From Tulasnella sp. 424 (lineage: Eukaryota > Basidiomycota > Agaricomycetes > Cantharellales > Tulasnellaceae): 64,000 nucleotides of DNA. Where the stretch lies: assembly GCA_019633425.1 (NCBI GenBank), contig WSUB01000041.1:210061-274060 (forward strand), read 5' to 3'. Below the pieces are notes generated by a model. The model was not told where the DNA came from. It saw only the letters and a program-made list of their open reading frames with translations, and made no database searches. Both the position numbers and the translations under genes were made by a program. Of the stretch, positions 1 to 12,385 are shown in pieces (position 1 is the stretch's first letter; each line of letters starts with the position of its first letter).

Positions 1-787
1 CCGACGATATCGAGGCAGGAGATTCAGGCTTGAGGGATTTCGAGGCGATCGGACTGGAAAGCAAGGGCTAATTGGTGCCTGACTCTCACACCTTCCATTT
101 CCAGAAAACTGGGATCTTAGTGCCGCGTGCGATCCAAACGCGTCACCAAGGGTCTACGGTTGTCAACGACACGAGATAAAACGATATCCTGAAGCCGCGC
201 GATATTATGAGTGTACGACCGTCAAGGATATATAAATAAATAAAATTCAACGGAAACACACGATATCAACAACCTTAGAATCCACCAAACCCTGTCATAT
301 GGGGACACCAACGTCAGAGTAGCCACTCAACAGGAATTTTCAACAGGAGCTTGAGGAGACATCATCCCCGTACGCGCCATTCATGTAAATTGGTGAAGCA
401 ATACCGGACCTTGCAATCGACGAAAAGGTTGGAAAACGGCCGATTGAAGCTAGCGCGAATCAGAACTTACGGCTCCGAAGCAAAGAGGGACTGTTCCCCA
501 ATGCCTGGGTTAACGATAGGCACCTCGTCCTCGGCTTTCTCCTTCACAGTGACCTGCTTCCTTCATTTCCATCGCGAGCTTGGCAATCTGATGAAATATG
601 GTCAGGCAAGGCGATAGAAGCATCACAATTAGCAACATACCTTTATTAACCAGCGACTGCTGGCTTTGAATTCTGCAGGGCATGCCGAAATCGTTGAGAC
701 CCATGCTGCCCGCTCAACGCCATGACCAAACCAGAGCGCAAGAGATCGAAGCAGGCGTAAAAGTACGACAGCGAAACACTCCTCGTT

Positions 788-2745
788 TTAGATGTCGACA
801 AAGAGTGCGAGGGGATCTTCAACAGCTTTGTTCGAGCCAGACGCTGCTGCGGTGGTGATCGCGTGTTTGAAGAGCTTGTCTTGCTCGGACAGCGTGATAT
901 GCCCTCCCACTTCGCGTTTCTTCTGCCCAACCAATATGTCAGGTGCTTGTTGAGCGGTGGGACTGTTTTTCTCACCTTAGAAAAGTGTGCGGCGAGGTGG
1001 CGGAACTCCAAGAGTTCATACTTCTCTAGATGGGAGGCGAAGTTAACGATATTGCAGTTATCGAAGCAGCCGATCGAATGACGGGAAGCCTTGAAGTCCT
1101 CTTCCTCACTGGGAAGGTCGTTATGCACGTCGTTGCTGGTCGACTCGGTGTTGGGGCGCTGGACGGTCACTAGATACGATCGGATCGGGGAGACATTATC
1201 CTCACAAGGGAGTATTTTGACAGCGCGTGTGTAGTCCGTTCGGGGCCTGAGGACAGTGAGGAAGACGGTAAGCAGTAGTCATGCTTGGCAGTCGAGAGGG
1301 TTTCGTAGTAGTTGCATAAATCGTTATCGCGTATTGCTCTCTTGATGTAGACAGGTTGCGCAGAACAAACATCTCGACGTTGGCAGCTTTGACAATACTA
1401 ATGAGCTCCTTGAGCTGGTTGTGCTTCCGATCGTCGGTACCTCGTTCCATCATGGCGAGGGCAGCATTTTCCTGGGGAGCTGTCAGTACGGAAGGTAGTA
1501 ACTACAAGCGAATTTCGACTTACGAATTCGTCGTCAGTACGCAAGCGAGGTTGAGCAACGAAATGTGACACTATAACAGATTCCGACGAATTAGCAACAG
1601 CAGCCAAGGAAACTCTCGCTATATGACATGAGCAACAGTAGCAACGTGGTACTCACAGAGGGATCGGGTCTTGTGTCCTGGTTGGCCTGAATCGCGAATT
1701 CAGGAGCGAAGTTTGCTCATGTACGTTGTATGAGAGATTGTTCCGAGTCTGTGCCATTAATGAGAACATCAGGATTATAATAAATTGTATTAGTGGAGAG
1801 GGACTAACCTGATGAAGAAGTGCCTTAAACTCCTGCTCGTGCAGATCGGGTGACGTGTCAGGTAGGATCTGCATCGTTCCCGAATATACACACGCAACGG
1901 AGTCCTTTGAAGGGGTCAACAATTCGAATTTACATGGATACACATTTATCGGATCAGCTCTACCGTCCTTCAAGCCTCCAGTGGCGTCGTAGCACTCGTG
2001 GTAGCCGTTTAGGTGTCCTCGTTGGATGAAGAACCCAACCGAATCCCAAGCACTCAGCAGAGCTTTTACTCCAGAAAATGAGGCTTTCAGGCAACACGCG
2101 AGTAATGTTTGGCGAGACGTCCTAGAAGATCCTAGAAGAGTAAGGAGGAAGGCACAGTAATCTTAATTGCAGCGCGAGCGGATGAAGGAAAGAAAAATGA
2201 CACTTACAAGACCGCCGCCCGATTGCAAGGTTGCAAGACTGGCCCGTACGTCGGACGTAAAGAACATTTTAAAGTGCCTCAGAGCTGAAATGTGGCTAGA
2301 CTCGTCTAAATGGGACTTGCTGAGGACATTCTGCCGAAGAGCTCGAATGGTTGTTTCATCCATGGGGTCGACGCCGTCGCTCCGTTCAGGTTTCCCCTCT
2401 CCTATGCCACGCACGCTTCGCGCCTAATCGTCATCGAGTCGCGGTTCAGCCGGTCCAAGGTCGGTATTTCGTGGTCTAATAGCTCGAAGTCTACATCTGA
2501 GCGGTGGGCCGGGCGAGTGAACTTGGAGGCTGGTTTAGGAGAAGGTGTTAGAGGTTTCATCCCGGAGCTACCGTACGAGAACTTCGTCGGTGAGGGTACA
2601 GCGTACGCGCTATCAATCGTGCTTACGTTGTTCAAAAGTTATGCTGGAGGTGATGATCGCCTTCCGCCGATCTCGCTTTTCTCCGGGTGCCGCCTGCTCG
2701 GACTCCGTTCGCTCTCTGAGTTATTGATGACTACAATGGATCTAA
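788..2745 (-). pseudogene. Unrecognised multi-exon gene, probably degraded
   Basis: Several stretches on the minus strand look coding but do not join cleanly. They are a Ser/Pro-rich N-terminal part (about 2402-2720), a helical part (2210-2390) ending at a good GTAAGT donor, a part with HECYDATGG and YPCKFELLTPS (about 1850-2080), a Gln/Asn-rich part (1650-1750), a helical part (1340-1450) and a C-terminal part ending LALFVDI at 788. An in-frame TAA falls at about 2643. The last two segments, FRHLAAHFSK and PDILVGQKKREVGG, are in different frames with only a 13- or 30-nt space available for an intron. I do not recognise the family. It may be a real gene whose introns I could not place, but the frame conflicts make a decaying copy more likely. 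Confidence 0.4.
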
Positions 2746-2760
2746 GAGTCAAGAAAAAAC

Positions 2761-3052
2761 TCGGAACTTGATTGATGGGCCGACGATGTTATAGTGACGG
2801 CCTATGAGAACGGATGAACCGCGCAGGCGGTGGTTGACGAAGGCTGTCCGAACAGGGACTGGGCCATTTGTGTCACGTGATGGATGCATTGGGATGGGAG
2901 GTCACAACAGACAACGAAACGATCCCGCTACGTATCTCTAGTGACAGGGTGCTCTCTACACGTCGTCGGTAACCAGCTCCACAACGAACCCGAACACGAG
3001 GACAACCTCCCGGACTTTTTACAACTCCACCATCGGGGGCATGCGCAAACTC
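2761..3052. other. Intergenic stretch
   Basis: This lies between the degraded minus-strand gene and the first hydrolase-like remnant. I see no open frame with coding character and no recognisable element. Confidence 0.3.
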
Positions 3053-3697
3053 AATGGCGCCAAGAACTTCCCTTTACGTGCACGGGTTCAACATCGACCA
3101 GTACTCCAGGTGGATCGTCGACCGCCACTCCTGTAAGTCCGCCTCATAATCCCGCCCATAGCTGGTGCCTGCGCTGAGCCGTCTTTGCAAACTTTGTTTT
3201 CACAGACAGCCACACCTCTAAATCCGTCACCTCGCTCACTTCGACAATCAAATCCGACATTTCTTCCTTCATCAGCTGCAACATCAAAACCGCCCGCGGC
3301 GGCTTCGTAACGGACGAATAGGGCTGTGCTTTCGCGGATTCCAACACTGAGGGAGTATCGAAACTCGATTCCGCGACAAAGCCTTACGTACTGCCAAGGT
3401 CAAGAAACGGTTTACCGGGACGCCGCGACTGGCTACGCGTTTTGGAGCTTGTACATTATGGACGATTGTAAAGCTGGAGATGGCAACGAGTGGTGCTTCA
3501 AAGGTTCCGTGACCAACATCCTGCCAAAGACGTTTTTCTCGTACGAGGCGCAGACAGAGCTGGTGGATGGGATCGTACGGTCGTCCGAAATTTACATCTG
3601 GAATGTTATGAGTGCTGGTCCGAATCAAACAAATTTCACGGCAAAAGAAACTCTACAGCCGGTCCCCGGAGGATTTGATGCCGCTGTGTCTAAGTGA
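3053..3697 (+). pseudogene. Secreted-hydrolase-like remnant, copy 1
   Basis: In frame are HGFNIDQYSRWIVDRHS, a plausible intron (GTAAGT at about 3132, acceptor near 3207), then a stretch containing TSLTSTIKSDIS, then a frame-shifted continuation with YCQGQETVYRDAA, AFWSLY and EWCFKGSV, ending at a stop near 3697. The order of conserved Trp and Cys residues (Y-C-x-G-Q, A-F-W-S-Y, W-C-F-K-G-S-V) reminds me of the C-terminal third of fungal GH5-type glycosidases, but this assignment is tentative. The copy has a TAG at 3319-3321 where copy 2 has a Ser codon (TCG), and it also has a frameshift. It lacks a 5' end and lies tail to tail with kinase-TPR gene A. Confidence 0.5.
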
Positions 3698-4146
3698 TAA
3701 CCAGAGCTGAGGCTGAGAAGAATGTCACAACCTCTAATTGAGAACGTTGGTGGCTTCTATGAACTGTCTGGTAATACGGCAGCTACCGATGAAGGTTTCG
3801 TTGAACGTGACGTCGTCCGGGAGATAGTGTTCGATGGCGAGTGTATCGCGGACCATGAAAATCACTCTGGACAATACGGGGAAGGGCAGAGGCCACCGGC
3901 AAACAGCATCCCGATGTCGTTTCACTTGGAACGTTAACGTTGCAGGGGCGCTCGATTTTGCCTTTTTTGTTTGCCCAATAGGTAGCCTGGCTCCCTTTTC
4001 CTCCCAGTTGCAGAAGCAGCGGAGGAGAGAAATGCTGATTCTATCAAAACACACAGAAACTGTGTTCTAAAGAACACATATATTCTAATACATAATACAA
4101 CTACATTAATGAATGAGTTGGCCCTCTAAGGGCGGTACTGGGAGAA

Positions 4147-6485
4147 TTATGGAGCAGTTGGGCTGGCGGTTATTCGCGCGCGTAGAATGTCAACCCGCTG
4201 TAATGCGACGGCTGTATTCCGAGTATGTCCGATTTCCTCAAAAATTCCGGCCGCTTCTTCATAAAGGCGTATTGCGTCCTCGTGCTGATGCTGGTCACGA
4301 TGGACGTCGGCAAGGAACACCAGAGTCCAGGCTCTGCTGTGTTTGTCGCCAGCGTCGATACAAATTTGCAGGCTTTCGGATAGAAGCTGAACGGCCTGGC
4401 TGTACTCTTTTCGAATCCGATGCATTTCAGCGAGACCGAGCAGACCATCGGCTCTCCCTTGTCTGTCGCCGGTGTCGGTGCAGATTTGGAGGACTTCGGT
4501 GTATAGCTGAACGGCTTCGCTGACCTCGCCTTGATGCCCATGCACCTGGGCGAGACCCCGCAAAGCGGCCGCTTTCCATGCTCTGTCGCCGATTTCGGTG
4601 CAGATTTGAACGACCTCGGAGTAGAGCGTCACGGCTTTGCTGTCCTCTTCTTGATCCTGATGTGCGGTAGCAAGACCCAACAGTGCGGCGGCGCTTCCTT
4701 GTCTGTTGCCGATGTCGGTGCAGATTTGGACCGCCTCCGAATAGAGCTTAACGGCCTCGCTGTAATTGCTTTGACCCCGATTCACTTCGGCGAGACCAAA
4801 GAGGGCATCGGCTTTCCTTGCATTGTCAGCAGTTTCCGTGCAGATGCCCAACGCTTCGGTAAAAAGTTTCGTCGCATTGCTATAGTCATTCTGAAGCCTA
4901 TACGTGTCTCCCATTTGGATAAGAAGTGCAGGAGAGCGGGTTGGCGAAACCGATGTATTTGCGGCTCGCCGCCGATCCGGAACAACCATTGGCTATATGG
5001 TGACATGTCAAATTGAGTTCAAATAACCCAAAAACCAGCACCACTCACCATCCAACTCATTAACTTTCTACAATCCTCAGCCATTGGCCGCTTGCTGGGA
5101 TCGATGTTCCAGCATGTGATCATTAGCGAGTAAAGTCTCCGAATTGATACCATGTTGGCGTGATCAGCGACGGAAGGAAGGTTTCCCTGAATGACGTGTA
5201 CGATAACCATCGAGTCCTTTTGGACATTTTGAAACGGAATGGCATTCGTCATGACCTATTTCGGCGTTGAATGGTAAGCTTCCATCGAGCACAATTTGCC
5301 AATCTCGCTGTACCTCGTAGATTATCCAGCCTAATGCCCAGATATCGCCCCACAGGCGAGGTTCGTCGCCCATGAGCAGTTCTGGAGCGGCCCAGCGGAG
5401 TGTATATTGGTTTCCCGTCAGTGTTACGGTATTGGTGGCTTCACAAAATTTCGTCTCGAGCAAGAGGGCTGGCTGCGCTTGGCTTTCACTTTTGGAGGGT
5501 TGTGCGGTTGGATCCTTTTTCGCCATGCGACGGGCGGAGCCGAAGTCCGTAATGACTGCGTGACAAGCCCAATTTACCAACACGTTGACCTACGCAGCGT
5601 GCAGTTTCAGCTTGTCAAGAGTCGTCTCATTGTAACACCCTGACCCACCGATTTGAGGTCGCCGTGGTAGATCGGCGGATCCCGACTATGAAGGTATTCA
5701 ACTCCTTGTGTGACGTCGTTTATCTGAGGTACGGCTTCTCAGCGGACGGCCCAAAGTGCAATGTTCTGATCTTACCAGGGAGATCCGTTCCGGGATTTCC
5801 CATTCCGCCAACGCAACGAAGTCCTTTAGATTCCCGTTCGCTGCCCACGGAAAGACCAACCAGACCTTATCTTGGGTCAGATCTTCAACAAATCCCTCAA
5901 GTTTGATGACGTTTTCATGAGAAATCTCAGTCAAGAATCGTGCTTCCCTGAGTGCCAACTAAGAGGAATTAGGCTTTAGCGTTGCGCGAATGTTCAATGC
6001 TTTTGGATAGCTCATTCTCACCCCCAGTACTCGCTCTTCGTCCTTTCCATTCTCGACCTTCAATTTCTTGACCGCAATAGGCTAACACGTTGGAATCGAC
6101 CAGTCGTTCAGCTAATCGCTGCAGGAAGCAGGACGGTCATATTGAAACGGACCTCTCGTGTGGTGGATATACCTCCGTCTCCAGTACCAGAAGTAGAAAC
6201 CAAGAGCGCTCGTGAAACCGTCGCATGTCCTCCACGGAATTCGGAGGCGTCTTGCTCGAATTCGATCGAGGATGGATCAATTCGCCATTCAGCAAGCTCC
6301 TGGAGCTTCTCTCGCTATTCAGTGATAGGGTCTGGTGAGCTAATGTGATCATTTGTTGTGATTGGGGTGGGACGTACTAATTTCTTGCTTGACGGGAGTG
6401 GACTTGCGGGATCCTGAGACGGACCACGATGATCGGTGTCGTCGTTTTCGCCCCGATGCATCAGATGTCCTAGCTGGGCTGACAT
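4147..6485 (-). CDS. Protein kinase-TPR fusion, copy A
   Basis: The eight exons are 6485-6378, 6314-6153, 6081-6022, 5958-5776, 5723-5649, 5589-5314, 5255-5049 and 4992-4147, with introns of 52-71 nt, giving about 638 aa. The disordered N-terminus is followed by a TKL-like kinase domain: a degenerate Gly loop (GGHATVSRA), the VAIK-type lysine in IAVKKLK, a Glu-bearing helix C (LREARFLTEISHENVI), HGDLKS in place of HRD, DFGSARR, WAAPELL and DIWALGW. The last exon encodes about six 40-residue TPR units (for example AVKLYSEAVQICTDIG). The motifs required for catalysis are present, so activity is plausible. The domain order resembles fungal receptor-like or NLR-like proteins without an NTPase; a role in signalling or recognition is inference. 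Exon lengths are the same in copies A, B and C apart from one codon in exon 1 and length differences in the TPR exon. Confidence 0.88.
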
Positions 6486-7170
6486 GGTCGACGTTTAGAT
6501 GAGTTCGCGGTTCAGGAGTAGCTTCGCCGAAGGGGGAGTAAGTGGATTGAGCTGGTATGGAGGACAGGGTGGTGAATCAATGCGGGAGGCACCCTCGAAC
6601 CGCGCGCTGGGCTGTGCCTGTCTCCCTTGGAATGCCCCTTGCACTGCCACAATGTCACCCGATTCGGTACTGCAGACAAGAGACGCTCTATTTAACCCTT
6701 CTGATATCCGTTTCTACACAGTACATAGCTAGATGGTAAGTGTGCACCATCATCTGGAATCCTAGGGAATCCGGCTGCAGTGAACGATTCCTCCAAGGTC
6801 CCTTGGTACGCGTTACGTAATTAATCGACTTGTGCGCCTTTCTTGCTTGGCTCTCACCGTTAGCTCCCCTCTCCCCACACCGAATGCCAGGCGCGTCGAT
6901 CTCTGGTCAGCCCTCAAATGCTCGTTGGGCCGGCCAATGTCTCTGCACTCCTCGTGACACAGTACTCGCTCCCAAGGTGTCGCCACGAACCGCGCCCTTA
7001 CAAACTGGACTCGCCCCCTCACCTTCCGCCTCAAGGCTATTCACGACGTCTCGAACGGCTCATATTGTCGACACCCAAGCTGACATCCCAAAATTACCCC
7101 TATGAGCGCTAGCCACCATCGGACAGGTCAACCTGGTCAGGGTCCTCGGCCCAACTAGAACCTCCAAGTA
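6486..7170 (+). other. Upstream region of copy A with F-box/LRR-type debris
   Basis: There is no intact gene. The segment from about 6840 to 7160 is shared with the region upstream of copy B (10850-11170) and, in part, with 15590-15760 upstream of copy C, where it continues into a recognisable LRR-like stretch. It is best read as 5' debris of an F-box/LRR-type gene carried along in the duplication. The kinase promoter must lie here, but I see no clear motif. Confidence 0.35.
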
Positions 7171-7617
7171 ATCAAATCCGACATTTCCTCCTCCATCAGC
7201 CGCAACATCAAAATCGCTCGCGGCAACTTCGTAACGGACGAATCGGGCTGTGCTCTCGCGGATTATAGCACCGAGGGACTATCGAACCTCGATTCCGCGA
7301 CACAAGCGTACTGCCAAGGTCAAGAAACGGTTTACCGGAACGCCGCGGCTGGCGACGCGTTTTGGAGCTACATGATGGACGATTTTAAACCTGGAGATGG
7401 GAACGGGTGGTGCTTCAAAGGTTCCGTGGCCAACATCCTGCCAAAGACGTTCTTCCCATACGAGGCGCAGACAGAGCTGGTGGATGGGATCTTACGGTCA
7501 TCCGAACTGTACATGTCGAATGTAATGAGTCTTGGTCCGAATCAAACAAAAGTCACGGCAAAGGAAACTCTACAGCAGGTCCCCGGAGGATTTGATGACG
7601 CTGTGTCTAAGTGATAC
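7171..7617 (+). pseudogene. Secreted-hydrolase-like remnant, copy 2
   Basis: An open frame runs from the duplication junction at about 7173 to the stop at 7615-7617 (about 147 codons) and includes IKSDISSS, NFVTDESGCALADYS, YCQGQETVYRNAAAG, DAFWSYMMDD and GWCFKGSV. It is the best preserved of the three copies, but it has no start, no signal peptide and no 5' exons. It is a truncated 3' end created by the duplication breakpoint. The GH5-like identity is tentative, as for copy 1. Confidence 0.5.
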
Positions 7618-8037
7618 CCCAGGCTGAGGCTGAGGGGGATGTCACAAGCTCTAATTGAGAACGTTGGTGCTTCTATGAACCGTCTGGCAGTACGGCAGCT
7701 CCGAAGAAGGCTTCGTTGAACGTGAGGTTGTCCGGGAGATAGTGTTCGATGGCGAGCGTATCGATTCGCGGGCCATGAAAATGACTCTGGACGACACGGG
7801 AAAGGGCAGCGGCCGCCGGCAAACAGCATTCCAATGGACAGGTCTGTCGTTTTCACTTGGAACTTCGCAGGGGTGCTTGGTTCCCTTCTTTTTCCCAGCC
7901 GCAGATACTGTGGAGGAGAGAGATACTAATTATATCAAAACACATAGAAACTGTGTTCTAAAGAACGGATCTATTCTAATACATAATCTAACTACATTAG
8001 TGGAGGAACTGACCCTCTAAGAGCGGTACTGGGAGAA

Positions 8038-10384
8038 TTATGGAGCGGTTGGGCTGGCGGGCATTCGCGCGCGTGGAATATCAGACCTGCATTGTAATGC
8101 ATCTGCTGCACCCTGAGTATGTCCGATTTCTTCAAAAATTTCGGCCGCTTGTTCATAAAGGCGTATTGCGTCCTCGTGCTGATCCTGGTCGCGATGGACG
8201 TCGGCAAGGAGCAGCAGAGCCTCGGCTCTTCCGTGTCTGTCGCCAGTGTCGATACAAATTTGCAGGCTTTCGGATAGAAGCTGAACGGCCTGGCTGTACT
8301 CTTCTCGAATCCGGTGCACGTCAGCGAGACCGCGCAGGGCCTTGGCTCTTCCTTGTCTGTTGCCGGTGTCGGTGTAGATTTGGAGGACTTCGGAGTAGAG
8401 CTGAACGGCTTCGCTGACCTCGCCTTGAAGCCCATGCACCTGGGCGAGACCCCACAAAGCGTCCGCTTTCCGTCTTCTGTTGCCGATTTCTGTGCAGATT
8501 TGAACGACCTCGGAGTAGAGTGTAGCGGCTTTGCTGTACTCTTCTTGAATTTTGTGCACATGAGCAAGACCCAACAGTGCGTCGGCTCTTCGTTGTCTGT
8601 TGCCGATGTCGGTGTTAATTTGAATGGCCTCCGAGTAGAGCTTAACGGCCTCGCTATAACTGCTTTGAAGCCGATTCACTTCAGCGAGACCAAGGAGGGC
8701 ACCGGCTTTCCTTGCATTGTCGGCAGTTTCCGTGCAGATGCCCAAGGCTTCGGTATAAAATTTCGTCGCATTGCTATAGTCATTCTGAGCCCTATGCATG
8801 TGTCCCATTTGGAGAAGAAGTGCAGGAGAGCGAGTTGGCGAAATCGATGTATTTGCGGCCCGCTGCCGATCCGGAATGACCATTGGCTATATGGCGACAT
8901 GTCAAATTGAGTTCAAATAACCCCAAAGCCAGCACCACTCACCATCCAAGTTATTAACTTTCTACAATCCTCAGCCATTGGCCGCTTGCTGGGATCGAGG
9001 TTCCAGCATGTGATCATTAGCGAGTAAAGTCTCCGAATTGACACCATGTTGGCGTGATCAGCGACGGAAGGGAGGTTTCCCTGAATGACGCGTACGACAA
9101 CCATCGAGTCGTTTTGGACATTTTGAAACGGAATGGCGTTCGTCATGACCTATTTCGGCGTTGAATAGTAAGCTTCTATCGTGTAAAATTTGCCAATCTC
9201 GCTATACCTCATAGATTATCCAGCCTAATGCCCAGATATCGCCCCACAGGCCAGGTTCGTCGCCCATGAGCAGCTCTGGAGCAGCCCAGCGGAGCGTATA
9301 TTGGTTTCCCGTCAATGTCACGGTATTGGTGGCTTCACAAATTTTCGTCTCGAGCAAGAGGGCTGGCTGCGCTTGGTTTTCGCTTTTGGAGGGTTGTGCG
9401 GTTGCCTCTTTTTTTGCCATGCGACGGGCGGAGCCGAAGTCCGTGATGACTGCACGACAAGACAAATTTACCAACAAGTTGACCTACGCAATGTGCAGTT
9501 TGGCTTATCAAGAGTGATCTCACTGTAACACCCTGACCCACCGATTTGAGGTCGCCGTGGTAGATCGGCGGGTCCCGACTATGAAGGTATTCAACTCCTT
9601 CCGTGACGTCGTTTATCTGGGGTACGGCGACTCAGCAGACGGACCGGAGTGCAATGTTCTGATCTTACCAGGGAGACCCGTTCCGGGATTTCCCATTCCT
9701 CCGATGCAACGAAGTCCTTTAAATTCCCGTTCGCTGCCCACGGAAAGACCAGCCAGACCTTATCTTGGGTCAGATCTTCAACAAATCCCTCAAGTTCGAT
9801 AATGTTTTGATGAGAAATCTCAGTTAAGAATCCTGCTTCTCTGAGTGCCAACTAAGAGGAGTTAGTGGGCTTTAGCGTTGTGCGAATACTCGATGCGTTG
9901 GGATAGATCATCCTCACCCCCAACACTCGCTCTTTGTCCTTTTCATTCTCGATCTTCAATTTCTTGACCGCTATAGGCTAACATGTTGGAATCGACCAGT
10001 CGCCCAGCTAATTTCTGCAGGAAACAGGATAGTCATATTGAAACGGACCTCTCGTGTGGTGGATATACCTCCGTCTCCGGCACCAGAGGTAGAAACCAAG
10101 AACGCTCGTGAAACCGTCGCATGTCCTCCACGGAATTCGGAGGCATCTTGCTCGAATTCGATCGAGGATGGATCAATTCGCCATTCAGCAAGCTCCTGGA
10201 GCTTCTCCCGCTGTGCAGTAATAGGGTTTGGTGAGCTAATGTGATCATTTGTTGTGATTGGGGTGGGACGTACTAATTTCTTGCTTGACGGGGGGAGTGG
10301 ACTTGCGGGATCCTGAGACGGACCACGATGATCGGTGTCGTCGTTTTCGCCCCCATGCATCAGATGTCCTTGTTGGGCTGACAT
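8038..10384 (-). CDS. Protein kinase-TPR fusion, copy B
   Basis: The exons are 10384-10274, 10210-10049, 9977-9918, 9851-9669, 9616-9542, 9483-9208, 9149-8943 and 8886-8038, giving about 640 aa. Exon lengths match copy A except for one extra Pro codon in exon 1 and one extra codon in the TPR exon. Motifs seen are GGHATVSRAFLV, IAVKKLK, HGDLKS followed by VNLLV, DFGSARR, WAAPELL and about six TPR units. Intron 1 (10273-10211) ends CAG where A and C end TAG; reading through it would give stops in A and C, so splicing there is well supported. It lies tail to tail with hydrolase remnant 2. Function is unknown beyond kinase plus TPR scaffold. It is probably expressed, since all frames are open. 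Confidence 0.9.
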
Positions 10385-11559
10385 GGTCGACGTTTAGATG
10401 AGTTCACGGTAAAGGAGTAGCTTCGCCGAGGGGGAGGAAGTGGATTGAGCTGGTATGGAGAGGACAGAGTGGTGAATCACTGTGGGAGGCACCCTCGAAC
10501 CGCGCGCTGTGCTGTGCTGTCTCCTCGAGGCGAAGGACATGCGGCGACACATTCTCCTTAGAATGCACTGCCACAACGTCGCCCGATCCGGTACTGCAGA
10601 TAAAGCGACACGCTCTATTCAACCCTTCTGATAACCGCTTCCACATATATAGTAGTACATAGAGCGCTAGTCGTTCCAGTCTCCTGAAGGTCAACCTGCG
10701 AATGCGGCACTTGCTGCGAATGTTGGCTTGTGGTGGCAACGTATCGGCACGGATGGTAACATCAGGGATCCGAGGGAATCCTGCCCGATGAGACTGCTGC
10801 AGTGAACGACGCGAGGCTCTTCCTGGTGCGCGTTACGTAGTTAATCGACTTTGTGAGCCTTTTTTGCTTGGCTCTCGCCGCTAGCTCCCCTCTCCCTACA
10901 ATGCTAGGCGCGTCGATCCCTGGTCAGCCTTCAAATGCTCGTTGGGCCGGTCAATGTCTCTGCACTCCTCGTGACACAGTACTCGCTCCCAAGGTGTTGC
11001 CACAAACCGCGCCCCTACAAACTGGACCTGCCCCCTCGCCTTCCGCCTCGAGCCTTTTCACGACGTCTCAACGGCCCGCACTATCGGCACACAACATGTC
11101 ATCCTGAAATTACTCCGACGACCCCTAGCTACCTTCGGGCAGGTCAACCTGGCCAGCGTCCCCGGCACGACTAGAACCTCTGGAACTTTGCGACCAAGGA
11201 GACTCGCCAGCCGGCACAGCGAAAGCACCCCGATAAACACAAGAGGGTCACTGTCATTATCGAAAGCTGATGAACTGAACTCGGGTGATAAAGAACCTGC
11301 ACATTGAGGATAGCATCGTGAGTCTCCCTGATCCTTTTATTCACTCAGTCCAATCTCTAATCCGCCTTGACGCTCACTCAGTACACATTCGCGCGCATCT
11401 TCTTCCCTCGTCAGCTCACAAAACCACTTCCTACTCAAACCTCTCCTTCCGTCGCTCTCATTTAAAACTCACAAAGTTGTTCAAGCGTGACTATCTCATC
11501 CCGGCGCTAAGCGCATGAAATAATACATGCCGGAGATCCATCCGCAAGCCGAAGCTCAC
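10385..11559. other. Upstream region of copy B
   Basis: The part from 10390 to 11190 is homologous to the region upstream of copy A, including the F-box-like debris. The part from about 11190 to 11560 is extra sequence not present between A and B and explains the larger B-C spacing. I see no gene in it. Confidence 0.35.
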
Positions 11560-11937
11560 CATGAGACTTGGACGACACACCAACGTCTTCGAGATAGCCA
11601 ACCCGGTCACATCCTGCCAACACGAGCGTATTGCCAGGGTCGAGAAACGGTTTACCGGAACGCCGCGGCTGGCTGCGCGTTTTGGAGCTAAGTACATGAT
11701 GGTCGATTTTAAAGCTGAGATGGGAACGGGCAGTGCTTCAAAGGTTCCGTGGTCAACATCCTGCCAAAGACGTTTTTCTCGTACGAGGCGCAGACAGAGC
11801 TGGTAGATGGGATCGTACGGTCATCCGAAATTTATATGTCGAATGTTATGAGTCTTGTTCCGAAGCAAACAAAAGTCACGACAAAAGAAACTCTTCAGCC
11901 GGTCCCCGGAGGATCTAATCTCGCTCTGTCTAAGTGA
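11560..11937 (+). pseudogene. Secreted-hydrolase-like remnant, copy 3
   Basis: This is the shortest and most decayed of the three. Its nucleotide sequence aligns with the segment encoding CQGQETVYRNAA in copy 2, but it is frame-shifted repeatedly, with stops after the FW motif, and it becomes open again only around 11749-11937 (NILPKTFFSYEAQTELVDG). It has no start and no upstream exons. Confidence 0.5.
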
Positions 11938-12385
11938 TAACCAGAGCTGAGGCTGAGAAGGATGTCAAAACCTCTAATTGAGAACGTTGGTGGCTTCTAT
12001 GAACCGTCTGGTAATACGGCAGCTACCGATGAAGGTTTCGTTGAACGTGAGGTCGTCCGGGAGAAAGTGTTCGATGGCGAGTGTATCGCAGACCACGAAA
12101 ATGACTCTGGACAATACGGGGAAGGGCAGAGGCCACCGGCAAACAGTATTCCGATGTCATTTCACTTGGAGCGTTAAACTTGCAGGGTGCTCGATTTTGC
12201 CTTTTTTTGTTGCCCAATATGTAGCCTGGCTCCCCTTTCCTCCCAGCCGCAGAAGCAGTGGAGGAGAGAAATGCTGATTCTATCAAAACACCCAGAAACT
12301 GTGTTCTAAAGAACACATATATTCTAATACATAATCCAACTACATTAATGAGGGAGTTGGTCCTCTAAGAGTGGTACTGGGAGAA

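Larger units (their letters stand above)
3204..7170. repeat. Tandem duplication unit 1 (hydrolase remnant plus kinase-TPR gene A)
   Basis: This is the first of three head-to-tail copies of a block of about 4 kb. Shared landmarks are the hydrolase-like tail (stop near 3697, 7617, 11937), the kinase-TPR stop codon (4147, 8038, 12386) and the kinase start codon (6485, 10384, 14909). The spacing is therefore about 3.9 kb and then about 4.3 kb. The right junction is visible at about 7171, where upstream debris runs directly into the middle of the next hydrolase-like remnant. Confidence 0.8.
7171..11190. repeat. Tandem duplication unit 2
   Basis: This is the second copy of the block. It begins abruptly inside the hydrolase-like remnant at about 7171 and contains kinase-TPR gene B. 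Nucleotide similarity to unit 1 is high through the kinase exons, the introns and the upstream region, so the duplication is young and includes non-coding DNA. Confidence 0.8.

Noticed and set aside
3722..3937. Small proteins after the hydrolase remnants (also 11962-12177)
   Set aside because: The frame is open in copies 1 and 3 but shifted in copy 2; without a start context or family it is more likely 3' flank of two convergent genes.
4531..5016. Long plus-strand open frames across the TPR exons (also 8314-8910 and 12839-13435)
   Set aside because: They are antisense shadows of the minus-strand TPR repeats and simply follow the 120-nt periodicity; they have no splice or family support.
6137..6352. 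Kinase copies A and C as pseudogenes because of TAG in the joined exon 1-2 frame
   Set aside because: The TAG is the intron acceptor; a 63-nt GT..AG intron is present in all three copies and restores the frame.
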